A stretch of 61,096 nt of DNA from positions 1 through 61,096 of the forward strand of contig NZ_JACIBT010000006.1 in the NCBI RefSeq assembly GCF_014195445.1. The letters are read 5' to 3'. Every line of letters starts with the position of its first letter. Positions within the stretch are counted from its first letter, which is position 1. This document shows, piece by piece, positions 49,375 to 58,237 of this stretch. This DNA comes from Garicola koreensis (GTDB lineage Bacteria > Actinomycetota > Actinomycetes > Actinomycetales > Micrococcaceae). The position numbers and the translations under genes are program-made. The notes beneath the pieces were generated by a model. That model saw nothing but the letters and a program-made list of their open reading frames with translations. It was not told the DNA's origin and did no database searches.

Positions 49375-50319
49375 ATGCCAGAGACGAGCCGAAGCCGGCA
49401 GCCACACTCTGCCGTGCCGGATCAGGCACCGGCCGCAGCAGCAGTCATCGGTGCCGGGACGATCGGACTCTCATGGGCACGGCTGTTTGCATCCTGCGGC
49501 AGCACTGTCACGGTATTCGACCCGCGCGAAGACCTGCAGGACGCACTGGCTGCAGCAGCCAGGGACGCCGGACTGCCTGAGGAAGCTCTGAGCCGTGCGG
49601 AGTCGATAGAGGCCGCGGTCGCTGAAGCGGACTTCGTCCAGGAGAGCGGCCCAGAGGACCCCAAGGCCAAGGCCGAACTGTTTGCACAAGTGGCTCAGGC
49701 GGCACCGGCGACCGCGCTGCTCATCTCCTCATCCTCAGCGATCACCGCCACACAGATCGCCGGCGCTCTGCCCGCTGAGGCGGCCGAACGTGTACTGATC
49801 GGACACCCGTTCAACCCTCCGCACCTGATGCCGCTGGTAGAGGTGGTCCCCGGAGAACGCACAGCGCAGCAGGCAGTCTCACGAGCGCTGGACCTGTACC
49901 GGGCCTATGGGCGCGAACCCATCCTGCTGAAGCGAGAGGTCCGCGGCTTCGTGGGCAACCGGCTGCAGAATGCGGTGCTTCGCGAAGCAGCCTATTTGGT
50001 GCAGTCCGGGGTGGTGGATGCCGCAGATCTGGATACGGCAGTCAAGAACTCTCTGGGGCTTCGGTGGGCCGCCGTAGGCCCCTTGGAAGGCATGCACCTG
50101 GGAGGCGGCGATGACGGGCTGGCGGGCTTTATGAAGCACATCGGACCCTCCTTCGCTGCGATAGACCGCCACGAGCCGGATATGAGCGAGTCAGGACTGG
50201 CCCCCGTGGTGGCGCAGACTGATCAGGCCTACGGGCTGCCGCCAGCGCCGCAGACAGCGGCCCGAAGAGACCGCATCCAGCAGGAGATCCTGCGCGTGCG
50301 CAACGAACAGCGCAGCTGA
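49375..50319 (+). CDS. 3-hydroxyacyl-CoA dehydrogenase family protein (carnitine dehydrogenase / L-gulonate dehydrogenase-like)
   Basis: The 314-residue protein has a Rossmann NAD site AAVIGAGTIGLSWARLFASCGSTVTVFDPR, the middle motif ADFVQESGPEDPKAKAELFAQ, SSSSAITATQIAGAL, and the family signature GHPFNPPHLMPLVEVVPG, followed by VRGFVGNRLQNAVLREAAYLV in the C-terminal domain. The length and NPPHLMPLVEVV wording fit the single-domain lambda-crystallin/carnitine 3-dehydrogenase branch. ATG 49375 has GGGGAG about 8 nt upstream; a -10-like TATGCT lies at 49311-49316. Substrate is not determined. Confidence 0.85.
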   Translation: MPETSRSRQPHSAVPDQAPAAAAVIGAGTIGLSWARLFASCGSTVTVFDPREDLQDALAAAARDAGLPEEALSRAESIEAAVAEADFVQESGPEDPKAKAELFAQVAQAAPATALLISSSSAITATQIAGALPAEAAERVLIGHPFNPPHLMPLVEVVPGERTAQQAVSRALDLYRAYGREPILLKREVRGFVGNRLQNAVLREAAYLVQSGVVDAADLDTAVKNSLGLRWAAVGPLEGMHLGGGDDGLAGFMKHIGPSFAAIDRHEPDMSESGLAPVVAQTDQAYGLPPAPQTAARRDRIQQEILRVRNEQRS

Positions 50320-50501
50320 AACGAACAGTGCAGCTGAGGAGCATCACTGTCACGGCGATGAATCGGTCGAACTGCCCATCGGGGATGCGCGCCTGAACCG
50401 TCCGCTGACAGGCGAAATGCCGGTGAACACGCCAGAAAACGCGGTTCTATGCCCCAGTTGGCCGTGTGGCGTGGTAAGTTGCCGTTCTGAAAGCCCAAAG
50501 A

Positions 50502-50537
50502 CCCCTCCGATCCGCGCAATGGCGCGGATGTCCGGGG
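50502..50537 (+). promoter_or_regulatory. Strong hairpin in the HU gene leader
   Basis: ATCCGCGC (50510-50517) pairs perfectly with GCGCGGAT (50522-50529) around a 4-nt loop, and flanking CCCC (50502-50505) and GGGG (50534-50537) extend the stem with small bulges. There is no T-run, so it is not a typical terminator. It lies 40 nt upstream of the HU start and may stabilise the mRNA or control it. The rest of the 257-bp gap (50320-50576) holds a weak TAAGTT -10-like box near 50475. Confidence 0.4.
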
Positions 50538-50576
50538 TGATGGGAACTCATAAGAACAGTCCAGGAGGACAAGCAC

Positions 50577-50861
50577 ATGGCACTGAACCGTAGCGAGCTC
50601 GTCGCCGCAGTCGCAGAGAAGTCCGGCAATTCCCAGGCCGCCGTCAACGGCGTACTGGACGCCGTCTTCGAGGCGTTCACCGAGCAGATCTCCAAGGGCG
50701 AGAAGGTTTCCATCCCCGGCTGGCTCTCCGTGGAGCGCACTGAGCGCGCCGCACGCACCGGCCGCAACCCGCAGACCGGCGAGACCATCCAGATCCCCGC
50801 CGGCTACTCCGTGAAGCTCTCCGCTGGTTCCAAGCTGAAGGCTGCAGCCAGCAAGAAGTGA
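50577..50861 (+). CDS. hup: HU-family DNA-binding protein
   Basis: The 94-residue protein is a compact HU: MALNRSELVAAVAEKSGNSQAAVNGVLDAVFEAFTEQISKGEKVSIPGWLSVERTERAARTGRNPQTGETIQIPAGYSVKLSAGSKLK. The GRNPQTGETIQIPA arm that intercalates DNA is intact. It bends and compacts DNA in the nucleoid. Unlike mycobacterial HupB it has no long Lys/Ala-rich C-terminal tail, ending in KLKAAASKK. AGGAGGAC lies upstream of ATG 50577. A very strong terminator follows. Confidence 0.95.
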   Translation: MALNRSELVAAVAEKSGNSQAAVNGVLDAVFEAFTEQISKGEKVSIPGWLSVERTERAARTGRNPQTGETIQIPAGYSVKLSAGSKLKAAASKK

Positions 50862-50901
50862 ATCCACTGATGAGGTGAGCACAGCTCACTGATTCAGCTT
50901 C

Positions 50902-50952
50902 CACAGGACGACCCCTCATGCTCAAGCACAGGAGCCGAGGGGTCGTCCTGTG
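50902..50952 (+). terminator. Strong terminator after the HU gene
   Basis: A perfect 16-bp stem is formed by 50902-50917 (ends CACAGGACGACCCCTC) and 50937-50952 (GAGGGGTCGTCCTGTG) around a 19-nt loop, followed by TCTTCT. This is one of the longest perfect hairpins in the window and may terminate transcription from both sides. Confidence 0.85.
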
Positions 50953-50966
50953 TCTTCTACAGGGCG

Positions 50967-50972
50967 TAGAAT
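50967..50972 (+). promoter_or_regulatory. Leaderless -10 box (TAGAAT) for the small membrane protein
   Basis: TAGAAT lies 7 nt upstream of ATG 50980 and directly after the HU terminator. No ribosome-binding site is present. Confidence 0.5.
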
Positions 50973-50979
50973 TATTCGC

Positions 50980-51192
50980 ATGCCACTTTCTGCGCTGCTG
51001 AGCGTTCTCGCCCAACCAGAATTGGGCGCCGACGCCCCGAGCTGGGCGCCGATCGTCTTTGCGGTCGGCGCGTTCGTCGTGGTGGTCCTGGTGCTGATCC
51101 TGGTACGTCAGAAGCTCAAACAGTATGAGATGCGCAGACAGGACCCAGACCACCCAGAAGACGCTGATGCACGTGACCCAGACCAAGACTGA
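50980..51192 (+). CDS. Small single-pass membrane protein of unknown function
   Basis: From ATG 50980 the protein has 70 residues: a short polar/hydrophobic N-terminus (MPLSALLSVLAQPELGADAP), one transmembrane helix (WAPIVFAVGAFVVVVLVLILV, about residues 22-43), and a charged Asp/Arg/Pro-rich tail. The preferred start follows a leaderless-type TAGAAT box. It overlaps the start of the CopD-CtaG gene and so may be coupled with it, hinting at a role in terminal-oxidase assembly. No family is recognised. Confidence 0.55.
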   Translation: MPLSALLSVLAQPELGADAPSWAPIVFAVGAFVVVVLVLILVRQKLKQYEMRRQDPDHPEDADARDPDQD

Positions 51193-53323
51193 GGCGCGAG
51201 TCTGGGCCGCACCGCTGCCGCTGACCGCCCTCGCGCTCTGTGCGGGACTCATCACCCTGACCGTTGCCGGGCTGCTCACCGGACTGGCCCAGGCCGGGGA
51301 GATCAGCGACCCCGGGGCCGTGACGCGCTGGGGCCTGCCGACCGCCCGGTACGTGCACCATCTGGCTGCAGCCACTGCCATCAGCTCAGCCATCCTCGCG
51401 GCCATCGCGGTTCCACCGCGCACCGGGCCGCGCCAGCGCCGCAAAGCAGACCGCAGTGCAGACCAGCACAGCGAACACCCGATCTACGCTCGCCTGCTGC
51501 AGATCGCGACGATCGCGGCCATCGTGTGGGTGGTGGCCGCCCTGGCCGTGATGGTGCTGACCTTCTCCACGCTGGCCGGACTGCCCCTCTCCGCCGATGA
51601 GAGCTTCTCCACCGGCTTCTTCGACTTCGTCACCAATATCACCACCGGCCAAGCCTGGTTGACCGTGGTGCTGATTGCTGGGGCCTTCGGCACCCTGGTC
51701 GCCGCAGTGCGCAGCCCTGCCGGCCTGGGCTTCACCGCGGTGCTGGGCCTGTGCGCCCTGGTGCCGATCGCCATGGTGGGCCACTCCTCCTCAGGTGATG
51801 ACCACAACGCTGCGGTGAGCTCACTGGGGCTGCACCTGCTGGGGGTGGTCATTTGGGTTGGCGGGCTGGTGACACTGGCCCTGCTGGCGCCGCAGATTGC
51901 CCGCACGGCGTCCAGTCTGAGTGCCCGGGACCAGGGCGGGCCCGAGCTGCTGGGCACCCTGCTGCGTCGCTACTCGCTGCTGGCCGCAGTGGCACTGGCC
52001 ACTGTTGTCGCCTCCGGGGTGATCAACGCCGAAGTGCGCGTGAGCTCATTCGCCCAGCTGTTCACCACCGACTACGGACTCATGCTGGTCGTCAAGATCA
52101 CCGCCACCGCGGTGCTCGCCGTGGTCGGATGGATGCATCGCAGCTGGGTCATCCCCCGCCTGGCCGGATCCCACCTGGGCACTTCAATGCCGCCCGGAAC
52201 GCAGCGCGGCGCAACAGCAGCACCCAGCTCTTCACGCTTCACCACCACCAGACTGCTGTGGCAGATGATCCTGGTCGAGGTCGCCATCATGTCCTCGGTG
52301 ATCGGCGTCAGCGCGGTGCTGGGCCGCACGGCACCGCCGGTTCCCGATGACCTGCCCCCCGACGCCAACCCCACACGCATACTGACCGGTTACGACCTGC
52401 CGCCCGAACAGAGCCTCGGCCAGTTCTTCACCCTCTGGCGCATGGATTGGCTGTGGGTGGCGATCATCGCCTTCCTGGCGATCTGGTACCTGCGCGCCAT
52501 GCTGCAGCTGCGTGCCCGCAGCATCTCCTGGCCGGTGATGCGGGCAGTCTCCTGGCTGTTCGGCCTGGCGGTCCTGTTCTGGGTCACCTCAGGCGGCGCA
52601 GCCGTCTACGGCATGGTCACCTTCTCCGGGCACATGGTCCAACACATGACACTGACCATGGTGGCCCCCATCTTTCTGGTGATCGGTTCCCCGGTGACGC
52701 TGGCCCTGCGCGCACTGCCCACCCGGCGCGACGGCACCCGCGGCGCGCGAGAGTGGATCATTTGGCTGGTGCACTCCAAGGGGTCAAAACTCATCTCCCA
52801 CCCCCTGGTGGCCTCAGCCAACTTCGCCGGGTCCATCATCATCTTCTACTACACCCCGCTCTTCGGACTGGCCCTGGAATACCACCTGGGCCACCTCCTG
52901 ATGACAGTGCACTTCCTGCTCACCGGCTACATCTTCGCCCTGGTGCTCATCGGCCGGGACCCGCTGCCCAGTCGTCCTCCGCACTACCTGCGCGTGCTGA
53001 TCCTGCTGGCGACGATGGCCTTCCACGCATTCTTCGCCATCGCTCTGATGTCCAGCGAAGGCCTCATCCAGGCCGACTGGTTCGGAAATATGGGCCACGG
53101 CTGGTTCCCCGCCCTAGACGACCAGCATCTCGGCGGTGAACTGATGTGGGGACTCGGCGAGATTCCCGCGCTGCTTCTGGGGGTGATCGCCTGTGTCCAG
53201 TGGGCCAGTGACGACACCCGCGAAATGCGGCGGGTCGACCGTGAGGCGGACCGCACCGGCGATGCCGAGCTGGAGGAGTACAACCAGATGCTGGAACAGA
53301 TGGCTGAACGCCGCCGCCGGTAA
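51167..53323 (+). CDS. Fused CopD-CtaG copper/cytochrome c oxidase assembly membrane protein
   Basis: The 718-residue protein joins an N-terminal CopD-like half (about residues 10-390; several membrane helices, LGVVIWVGGLVTLALL, the HSSSGDDHNAAVSSLGLHLLG loop rich in His) and a C-terminal caa3-type CtaG half (about residues 400-690; MVTFSGHMVQHMTLTMVAPIFLVIGSPVTLALR, YHLGHLLMTVHFLLTGYIFALVLIGRDP). Conserved His residues in both halves are likely copper ligands. It probably delivers copper to the aa3/caa3 oxidase. ATG 51167 is used; GTG 51173 is an alternative, as no strong ribosome-binding site decides. The NHL-thioredoxin gene follows 79-82 bp later. Confidence 0.88.
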   Translation: MHVTQTKTEARVWAAPLPLTALALCAGLITLTVAGLLTGLAQAGEISDPGAVTRWGLPTARYVHHLAAATAISSAILAAIAVPPRTGPRQRRKADRSADQHSEHPIYARLLQIATIAAIVWVVAALAVMVLTFSTLAGLPLSADESFSTGFFDFVTNITTGQAWLTVVLIAGAFGTLVAAVRSPAGLGFTAVLGLCALVPIAMVGHSSSGDDHNAAVSSLGLHLLGVVIWVGGLVTLALLAPQIARTASSLSARDQGGPELLGTLLRRYSLLAAVALATVVASGVINAEVRVSSFAQLFTTDYGLMLVVKITATAVLAVVGWMHRSWVIPRLAGSHLGTSMPPGTQRGATAAPSSSRFTTTRLLWQMILVEVAIMSSVIGVSAVLGRTAPPVPDDLPPDANPTRILTGYDLPPEQSLGQFFTLWRMDWLWVAIIAFLAIWYLRAMLQLRARSISWPVMRAVSWLFGLAVLFWVTSGGAAVYGMVTFSGHMVQHMTLTMVAPIFLVIGSPVTLALRALPTRRDGTRGAREWIIWLVHSKGSKLISHPLVASANFAGSIIIFYYTPLFGLALEYHLGHLLMTVHFLLTGYIFALVLIGRDPLPSRPPHYLRVLILLATMAFHAFFAIALMSSEGLIQADWFGNMGHGWFPALDDQHLGGELMWGLGEIPALLLGVIACVQWASDDTREMRRVDREADRTGDAELEEYNQMLEQMAERRRR

Positions 53324-53405
53324 CACTGCGAAACACAGGAACAACTGCCGCTGCCGCCGGGTTCTTCCAAGAGTACGACGCCGCACCACCCCCAGGGAGC
53401 CGATG

Positions 53406-55355
53406 ATGACAGAGACCACCCGCCGCGCCGGACGAGTGCGAGCCTCCGAACTGGTCGGCCGGGGCTGGCTGAACACCGGTGGCAAACAGGTCACCCTGGA
53501 GGATCTGCGCGGCAAGATCGTCGTCCTGGACTTTTGGACCTTCTGCTGCATCAACTGCCTGCACGTCCTCGATGAGATGCGCCCCCTGGAGGAGCAGTAC
53601 TCCGATGTGCTGGTCACCGTGGGGGTGCACTCACCGAAGTTTGAGCACGAGGCTGACCCGCAGGCGCTGGCGGCCGCCGTGGAGCGCTACGAGATCGAAC
53701 ACCCGGTGCTTGATGATCCTGAGCTGATCACCTGGCAGAACTACTCCGCCCGCGCGTGGCCCACGCTTGTGGTGGTGGACCCGGAGGGCTACATCGCCGC
53801 CTCACTGGCCGGAGAAGGCCATGTGGCCGGCCTGAGCTCCCTGGTAGAGGAACTGGTGGCCGAGCACGAGGCCAAGGGAACCCTGCACCGCGGCGACGGT
53901 CCCTATGTGGCGCCGGAGCCGGTCTCGCGCACGCTGCGCTTCCCCGGCAAGGCGGTGCCGGTGGATCGCGCGTTGGGCGACGACGCCGCAGGCCGCTTCC
54001 TCGTCGCCGACACCGGTCACCACCGGATCGTGGAGCTCGACGTCGATCTGGAGACCGTGACCCGGTCCTGGGGCTCCACAGAGAAGGGCCACGCCGACGG
54101 TCCGGCCCAGACTGCGCAGTTCAGTGAGCCGCAGGGACTGACCATCCTCCCCGAGGATGTGGCTGCCGAGGTCGGATACGACGTCGTCGTCGCTGACACA
54201 GTCAACCACATGCTGCGCGGCATCAACGCCAGCACCGGAGAGGTCAGCACCCTGGCCGGCAACGGGGTGCAGCGTCTGCTGGACGCCGAACGCACCCGCA
54301 CCGAGCAGGGCGTGGGTCCGTTGGATGCCGATCCGCTGCGCGTCTCGCTGTCCTCCCCCTGGGATGTGCTGTGGAGTCGGGCCCTGGGCCAGGTGGTCGT
54401 CGCGATGGCGGGCACCCACCAAATCTTCAGCTTCGACCCCACCACTGGGCAGCTCGCCGTCTACTCCGGCACCGGACTGGAGGGCCTCACCGACGGACCC
54501 CCCGACGAGGCGTGGTTCGCCCAAACCTCAGGGCTGGCCCAGGACGCAGCCGGTGACCTGTGGCTGGCAGACTCTGAAACCTCGGCGCTGCGGGTGCTGC
54601 GCATTTCGGAGGATGCACAGAGCCCCCGTGCGGAGACGCTGATCGGGGAGGGGCTCTTCGACTTCGGGTTCCGCGATGGCGACCCCGCGCAGGCGCGGCT
54701 GCAGCACCCCTTGGGGGTGGCGGCGCTGCCGGACGGATCCGTGCTGGTCGCCGACACCTACAACGGTGCCGTCCGCCGCTACCGCGGCGAACACACCGCC
54801 GCCGACGGGTCCCTCGTCGCCGCGGAGGTCTCCACTGTGGCCCGGGGGCTGAAGGAGCCCTCGGACGTGCTGCTCGACGCCGACGGCTCCACCCTGCTGG
54901 TGGTGGAGACCAACGCCCACCAGCTGGTGCGCATCGCCGTTCCCGAGCAGTACCTCACCGTGGACGAGGGAGCAGCCCAGTCCCAGCGGCCCGTCACCGC
55001 GGTGGCACCGGGCAGCTTCGATCTGAGCATCGGGTTCTCCGCGCCCACCGGCCAGAAGCTCGACGACCGGTGGGGGGATCCGACTCAGCTGCAGGTCTCC
55101 TCGACCCCGCCTGAGCTCATCACCGCAGGCGAGGGCACATCGGTGGGTCTGCAGCGGCAGCTGCAGCTGAACCCTGAGATCGAGGGCGGAGTCCTGCACA
55201 TCACCGCCCGGGCAGCCGCCTGCGACGGTGCCGAGGGCGAAGAGATCCCCATGCATGCCGCCTGCCACATGTACCAGCAGGACTGGGGCATCCCGGTCAC
55301 TGTTGAGCACAGCGGAGACTCCGGACTGGTCCTGGACCTGCGCGGCGTGCACTAA
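53406..55355 (+). CDS. Thioredoxin-like protein with NHL repeats (NHLRC2-like)
   Basis: The 649-residue protein has an N-terminal thioredoxin/AhpC-TSA fold with the active site WTFCCINCLHVL (Cys-Ile-Asn-Cys, about residue 50), then NHL beta-propeller repeats (about residues 185-560: DTGHHRIVELD, ADTVNHMLRGIN, DSETSALRVLRI, ADTYNGAVRRYR), then a C-terminal domain with Cys residues (AAACDG and AACHMYQQDWGI). ATG 53406 has AGGGAG 6 nt upstream; ATG 53403 directly precedes it. No signal peptide is seen, so it is probably cytosolic. The domain order matches human NHLRC2, of unclear role. Confidence 0.86.
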   Translation: MTETTRRAGRVRASELVGRGWLNTGGKQVTLEDLRGKIVVLDFWTFCCINCLHVLDEMRPLEEQYSDVLVTVGVHSPKFEHEADPQALAAAVERYEIEHPVLDDPELITWQNYSARAWPTLVVVDPEGYIAASLAGEGHVAGLSSLVEELVAEHEAKGTLHRGDGPYVAPEPVSRTLRFPGKAVPVDRALGDDAAGRFLVADTGHHRIVELDVDLETVTRSWGSTEKGHADGPAQTAQFSEPQGLTILPEDVAAEVGYDVVVADTVNHMLRGINASTGEVSTLAGNGVQRLLDAERTRTEQGVGPLDADPLRVSLSSPWDVLWSRALGQVVVAMAGTHQIFSFDPTTGQLAVYSGTGLEGLTDGPPDEAWFAQTSGLAQDAAGDLWLADSETSALRVLRISEDAQSPRAETLIGEGLFDFGFRDGDPAQARLQHPLGVAALPDGSVLVADTYNGAVRRYRGEHTAADGSLVAAEVSTVARGLKEPSDVLLDADGSTLLVVETNAHQLVRIAVPEQYLTVDEGAAQSQRPVTAVAPGSFDLSIGFSAPTGQKLDDRWGDPTQLQVSSTPPELITAGEGTSVGLQRQLQLNPEIEGGVLHITARAAACDGAEGEEIPMHAACHMYQQDWGIPVTVEHSGDSGLVLDLRGVH

Positions 55356-55376
55356 ATACCCTGACTGCGGCTGCCG

Positions 55377-55409
55377 CCTGGTGGGGCGGTCACCGACCCC
55401 ACGACCAGG
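55377..55409 (+). terminator. Hairpin after the thioredoxin-NHL gene
   Basis: CCTGGT (55377-55382) pairs with ACCAGG (55404-55409), and inside GGGG pairs with CCCC around CGGTCACCG, itself a small hairpin. A T-run is lacking, so it may be a processing or Rho-assisted end. It is 22 bp after the stop. Confidence 0.5.
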
Positions 55410-55547
55410 ACCCGGCAGTCTGCGAGGAATTCTGGCCCACCCGGCAATGATTCATCTGCGGTGTCTGCGCGGGCGGTACCCTGGGACCATCACAATTCGG
55501 TAAGCTCGCAGAGTTACCTCAAGTTCCTGGCGAAAGGCGCGAGACCT

Positions 55548-56024
55548 ATGACCACGATGGTCGTTGTGGCCAGCAAGCACGGCTCCACCGCAGAGATCGG
55601 TGAACGGATCGCCTCCACCCTCAGCGCCCGCGGCGTCAAAGCCCACGTCAAAGACGTCGATGAGGCCGGCAAATGGCTCTACGAGGCCGATAACGTGGTG
55701 GTGGGCATCCCCGTCTACATGCATAAGCTGCTGGAGGACGGGACGCTCTTCGTGGAGTCCAACCGCACGGAGCTGGCCGGCAAGCCGCTCTTCTTCTTCG
55801 CAGTGGGCGCCGCGCCCAAGCTGGAGCAGCAGTCCCTGGAGCGCATTCAGCGCTTTCCCCATCGGGAGATCACCTATTTCCGCGGAGCAGTGGACCCTGC
55901 GAAGCTCGGCTTCTTTGAAAAGCTGCAGCTCAAGCGGACCAAGTCGCCCCAGGACGCCGACCTGCGCGACTGGCCCGCGATCGAGGACTGGGCCCACGGT
56001 CTGCTCTCCTACGGCGTCACCTGA
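55548..56024 (+). CDS. Flavodoxin-fold protein (HemG-like menaquinone-dependent protoporphyrinogen oxidase family)
   Basis: The 158-residue protein has the flavodoxin FMN loop VVVASKHGSTAEIGERIASTL at the N-terminus, DNVVVGIPVYMHKLLEDGT, and FFFAVGAAPKLEQQSLERIQRFPHREITYFRGAVDP, as in HemG-related flavodoxins. True HemG oxidises protoporphyrinogen IX; other members have unknown partners. ATG 55548 is chosen, with AAAGG about 10 nt upstream; ATG 55557 is an alternative. The upstream gap holds a TACCCT -10-like box near 55480. Its 3' end overlaps the convergent MMPL gene by 16 bp. Confidence 0.8.
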   Translation: MTTMVVVASKHGSTAEIGERIASTLSARGVKAHVKDVDEAGKWLYEADNVVVGIPVYMHKLLEDGTLFVESNRTELAGKPLFFFAVGAAPKLEQQSLERIQRFPHREITYFRGAVDPAKLGFFEKLQLKRTKSPQDADLRDWPAIEDWAHGLLSYGVT

Positions 56025-58213
56025 GGCTCAGCGGGGCGTTCCCGCTTCTCCCTGCGGTTCAGCGCTGAGGGCCACCAGGCAGTCCGCCCCAGATCCACCA
56101 CCAGGGCTGGCACCTGCAGAGTGCGGACGATGAACGTGTCGATGAACACTCCCAGCGCCACCAGGAACGCCAATTGGACCATGAACATCAGCGGTAGCAC
56201 TGCCAGCGCCGTGAATGTGGCCGCCAGCACCACACCGGCCGAGGTGATGACTCCGCCGGTGACCACCAGAGATCGCAGCACACCTGTGGCTGCGCCGTGC
56301 TTCGGCGTCTCCTCCCGGGCGCGGGTCATCAGGAAGATGTTGTAGTCCACCCCCAGGGCTACCAGGAACATGAATCCGAACAGCGGCACTGTGGGGTCAG
56401 CCCCCGGGAACTCGAAGACGTGGTTGAACACCAGTGCGGAGATCCCCAGCGCCGAAAGATAGGACAGCCCGGTGGTGACCAGCAGAATCAGCGGGGTCAC
56501 CAGGGAGCGCAGCAGCACAATCAGAATGAGCGTCACGACCAGCAGCACCAGCGGCACGATCACCAGCAGATCCCGCTGAGCGGTTTCGTTGGTGTCCAGC
56601 TGAGTGGCGCTGGTCCCACCGACCAGGGTTTCTGCGTCGAAGCTCTCCGACAGTGACCCTCTCAGACTCTGGACGGTCTGCTCGGCCTCCATGGAGTCAC
56701 CGGGGCTGTTCAGGGTAGCCGAAATCTGCACCATCCCGTCAACTTCGACTGCCTCGCTCGGGCCAGAGGCCGGGGCACCACCCTCACCGACCAAGTAGCC
56801 CTCAGTGACGCCGTCGTCCTCAACAGTCAGCTCCAGGGCCTCGGCAGCCTGGTCAGCGTCTACGAACACGGTCGCAGGGCTGCCGGTGCCGGCGTCGAAA
56901 TGCTCCTCCAGCAGCTGCTGGCCGGATTTCGTCTCGGTCTCGCCGAGCACGAAATCTGACTGGGGGATCCCATCAGCGCGCAGCTGGGTCACCCCTGCGG
57001 CGCTGGCCAGCAGCACCAGGGTCACTGTGATCCAGATGACGCGGGGCCGGGCCTGCACCACAGAGGCCACTCGGCGCCAGAGTCGATGATCGCGTGGTGC
57101 TGGCGCAGCGGCATCGGTCTCTGCAGATGCCTGCTGCGGGCGCGGCACCCGCGGCCAGAATGCGGCCCGGCCTACCAGCCAGAGCATCGCGGGCAGGAAG
57201 GTCAGGGTCGCAGCCATGGAGAACACGATGCCGGAGGCGGCGACCGGTCCCAGAGCGCGGTTGGAGTTCAGATCAGAGGCCAGTAGGCACAGCAGGGCCA
57301 GGGCCACAGTTCCGCCCGAGGCCAGCACTGCTGGGGCGGTCTTTCGCACTGCGATGAGCAGTGCCCCTCGCCGATCCTGCCGCGCAGTGAGCTCCTCCCG
57401 GTATCGGGCCACCAGCAGCAGGGAGTAGTCGGTGGCTGCACCGATGACCAAGATGGACAGGATGCCCTGCACCTGGCCGTTGAGCTGGATCCACTGGGCA
57501 TCAGCCATCAGGTAGGTGACGGTGATCGCCGCACACAGTGCTCCGATCGAGGAGAGCAGCACGAGGAAGGGCAGCAGGAAGGAGCGGTAGACGACGACCA
57601 GAATGATCAGCACAGCCACCACTGCCACCAGCAGCAGCAGGCCGTCGACGCCGGAGAAGGCCTCCGCCAGGTCTGCTGAGTAGGCGGCCGGACCGGTGAC
57701 ATGAGCCTGCCAGGTCTGCTCGTCGAAGGACTCGGCCACCAGATCGCGCAGCTGCTGAAGAGCTTCGTCGTCCTCGCCCCCGCTCTGCAGAAGGGCGGTC
57801 ATCTGCAGCGCCTGACCATCTTCGGAGGGTTGGGGCGGAAGAACTTCGTCGACTCCGGATATCTCACCGGCCTCTTCGGCCGTACTCTGAGCAGCGGAGA
57901 GGTCATCGTCGGAGAGCTCACCATCCTGCAGCGATGCGACGATCACCGCCGGGACGGTCTCACCGTTGCTGAACTGCTCCTGCAGGTCCAGGGCGCGGGT
58001 GGATTCAGCCTCGGCCGGCAGGAAGGCCGCCTGGTCGTTGGTGACCACTGAGGAGAGGTTGGCGAAGGTTTGTCCGCCCCAGGCGGTCCACGCGATCCAG
58101 ATGACCACCAGCACCGCAGGGATGAGGACTCGCGTGCGGCGCAGCGCAGTGCGGCCGCGACTCTGCGAGGAGTCCTCGTTGCGGCGTGCAGGGGCAGGGG
58201 AGGTATCAAGCAT
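56009..58213 (-). CDS. MMPL/RND-family transporter
   Basis: The 734-residue protein has the 12-helix MMPL layout: helix 1 (VLIPAVLVVIWIAWTAWGGQTF), a large extracellular loop, a helix block (about residues 175-355) with ILVIGAATDYSLLLVARYREEL, a second loop, and the matching C-terminal block with FMFLVALGVDYNIFLMTRAREE. The TDYS/DYNI Asp-Tyr pairs are the proton-relay motifs of MMPL proteins. It probably exports lipids, drugs or other hydrophobic compounds. The upstream MarR gene in the same direction (24 bp) is the likely regulator. Confidence 0.9.
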   Translation of the reverse strand: MLDTSPAPARRNEDSSQSRGRTALRRTRVLIPAVLVVIWIAWTAWGGQTFANLSSVVTNDQAAFLPAEAESTRALDLQEQFSNGETVPAVIVASLQDGELSDDDLSAAQSTAEEAGEISGVDEVLPPQPSEDGQALQMTALLQSGGEDDEALQQLRDLVAESFDEQTWQAHVTGPAAYSADLAEAFSGVDGLLLLVAVVAVLIILVVVYRSFLLPFLVLLSSIGALCAAITVTYLMADAQWIQLNGQVQGILSILVIGAATDYSLLLVARYREELTARQDRRGALLIAVRKTAPAVLASGGTVALALLCLLASDLNSNRALGPVAASGIVFSMAATLTFLPAMLWLVGRAAFWPRVPRPQQASAETDAAAPAPRDHRLWRRVASVVQARPRVIWITVTLVLLASAAGVTQLRADGIPQSDFVLGETETKSGQQLLEEHFDAGTGSPATVFVDADQAAEALELTVEDDGVTEGYLVGEGGAPASGPSEAVEVDGMVQISATLNSPGDSMEAEQTVQSLRGSLSESFDAETLVGGTSATQLDTNETAQRDLLVIVPLVLLVVTLILIVLLRSLVTPLILLVTTGLSYLSALGISALVFNHVFEFPGADPTVPLFGFMFLVALGVDYNIFLMTRAREETPKHGAATGVLRSLVVTGGVITSAGVVLAATFTALAVLPLMFMVQLAFLVALGVFIDTFIVRTLQVPALVVDLGRTAWWPSALNRREKRERPAEPQVTP

Positions 58214-58237
58214 GACGGGGCTCTGTCTGTTGGGAGG

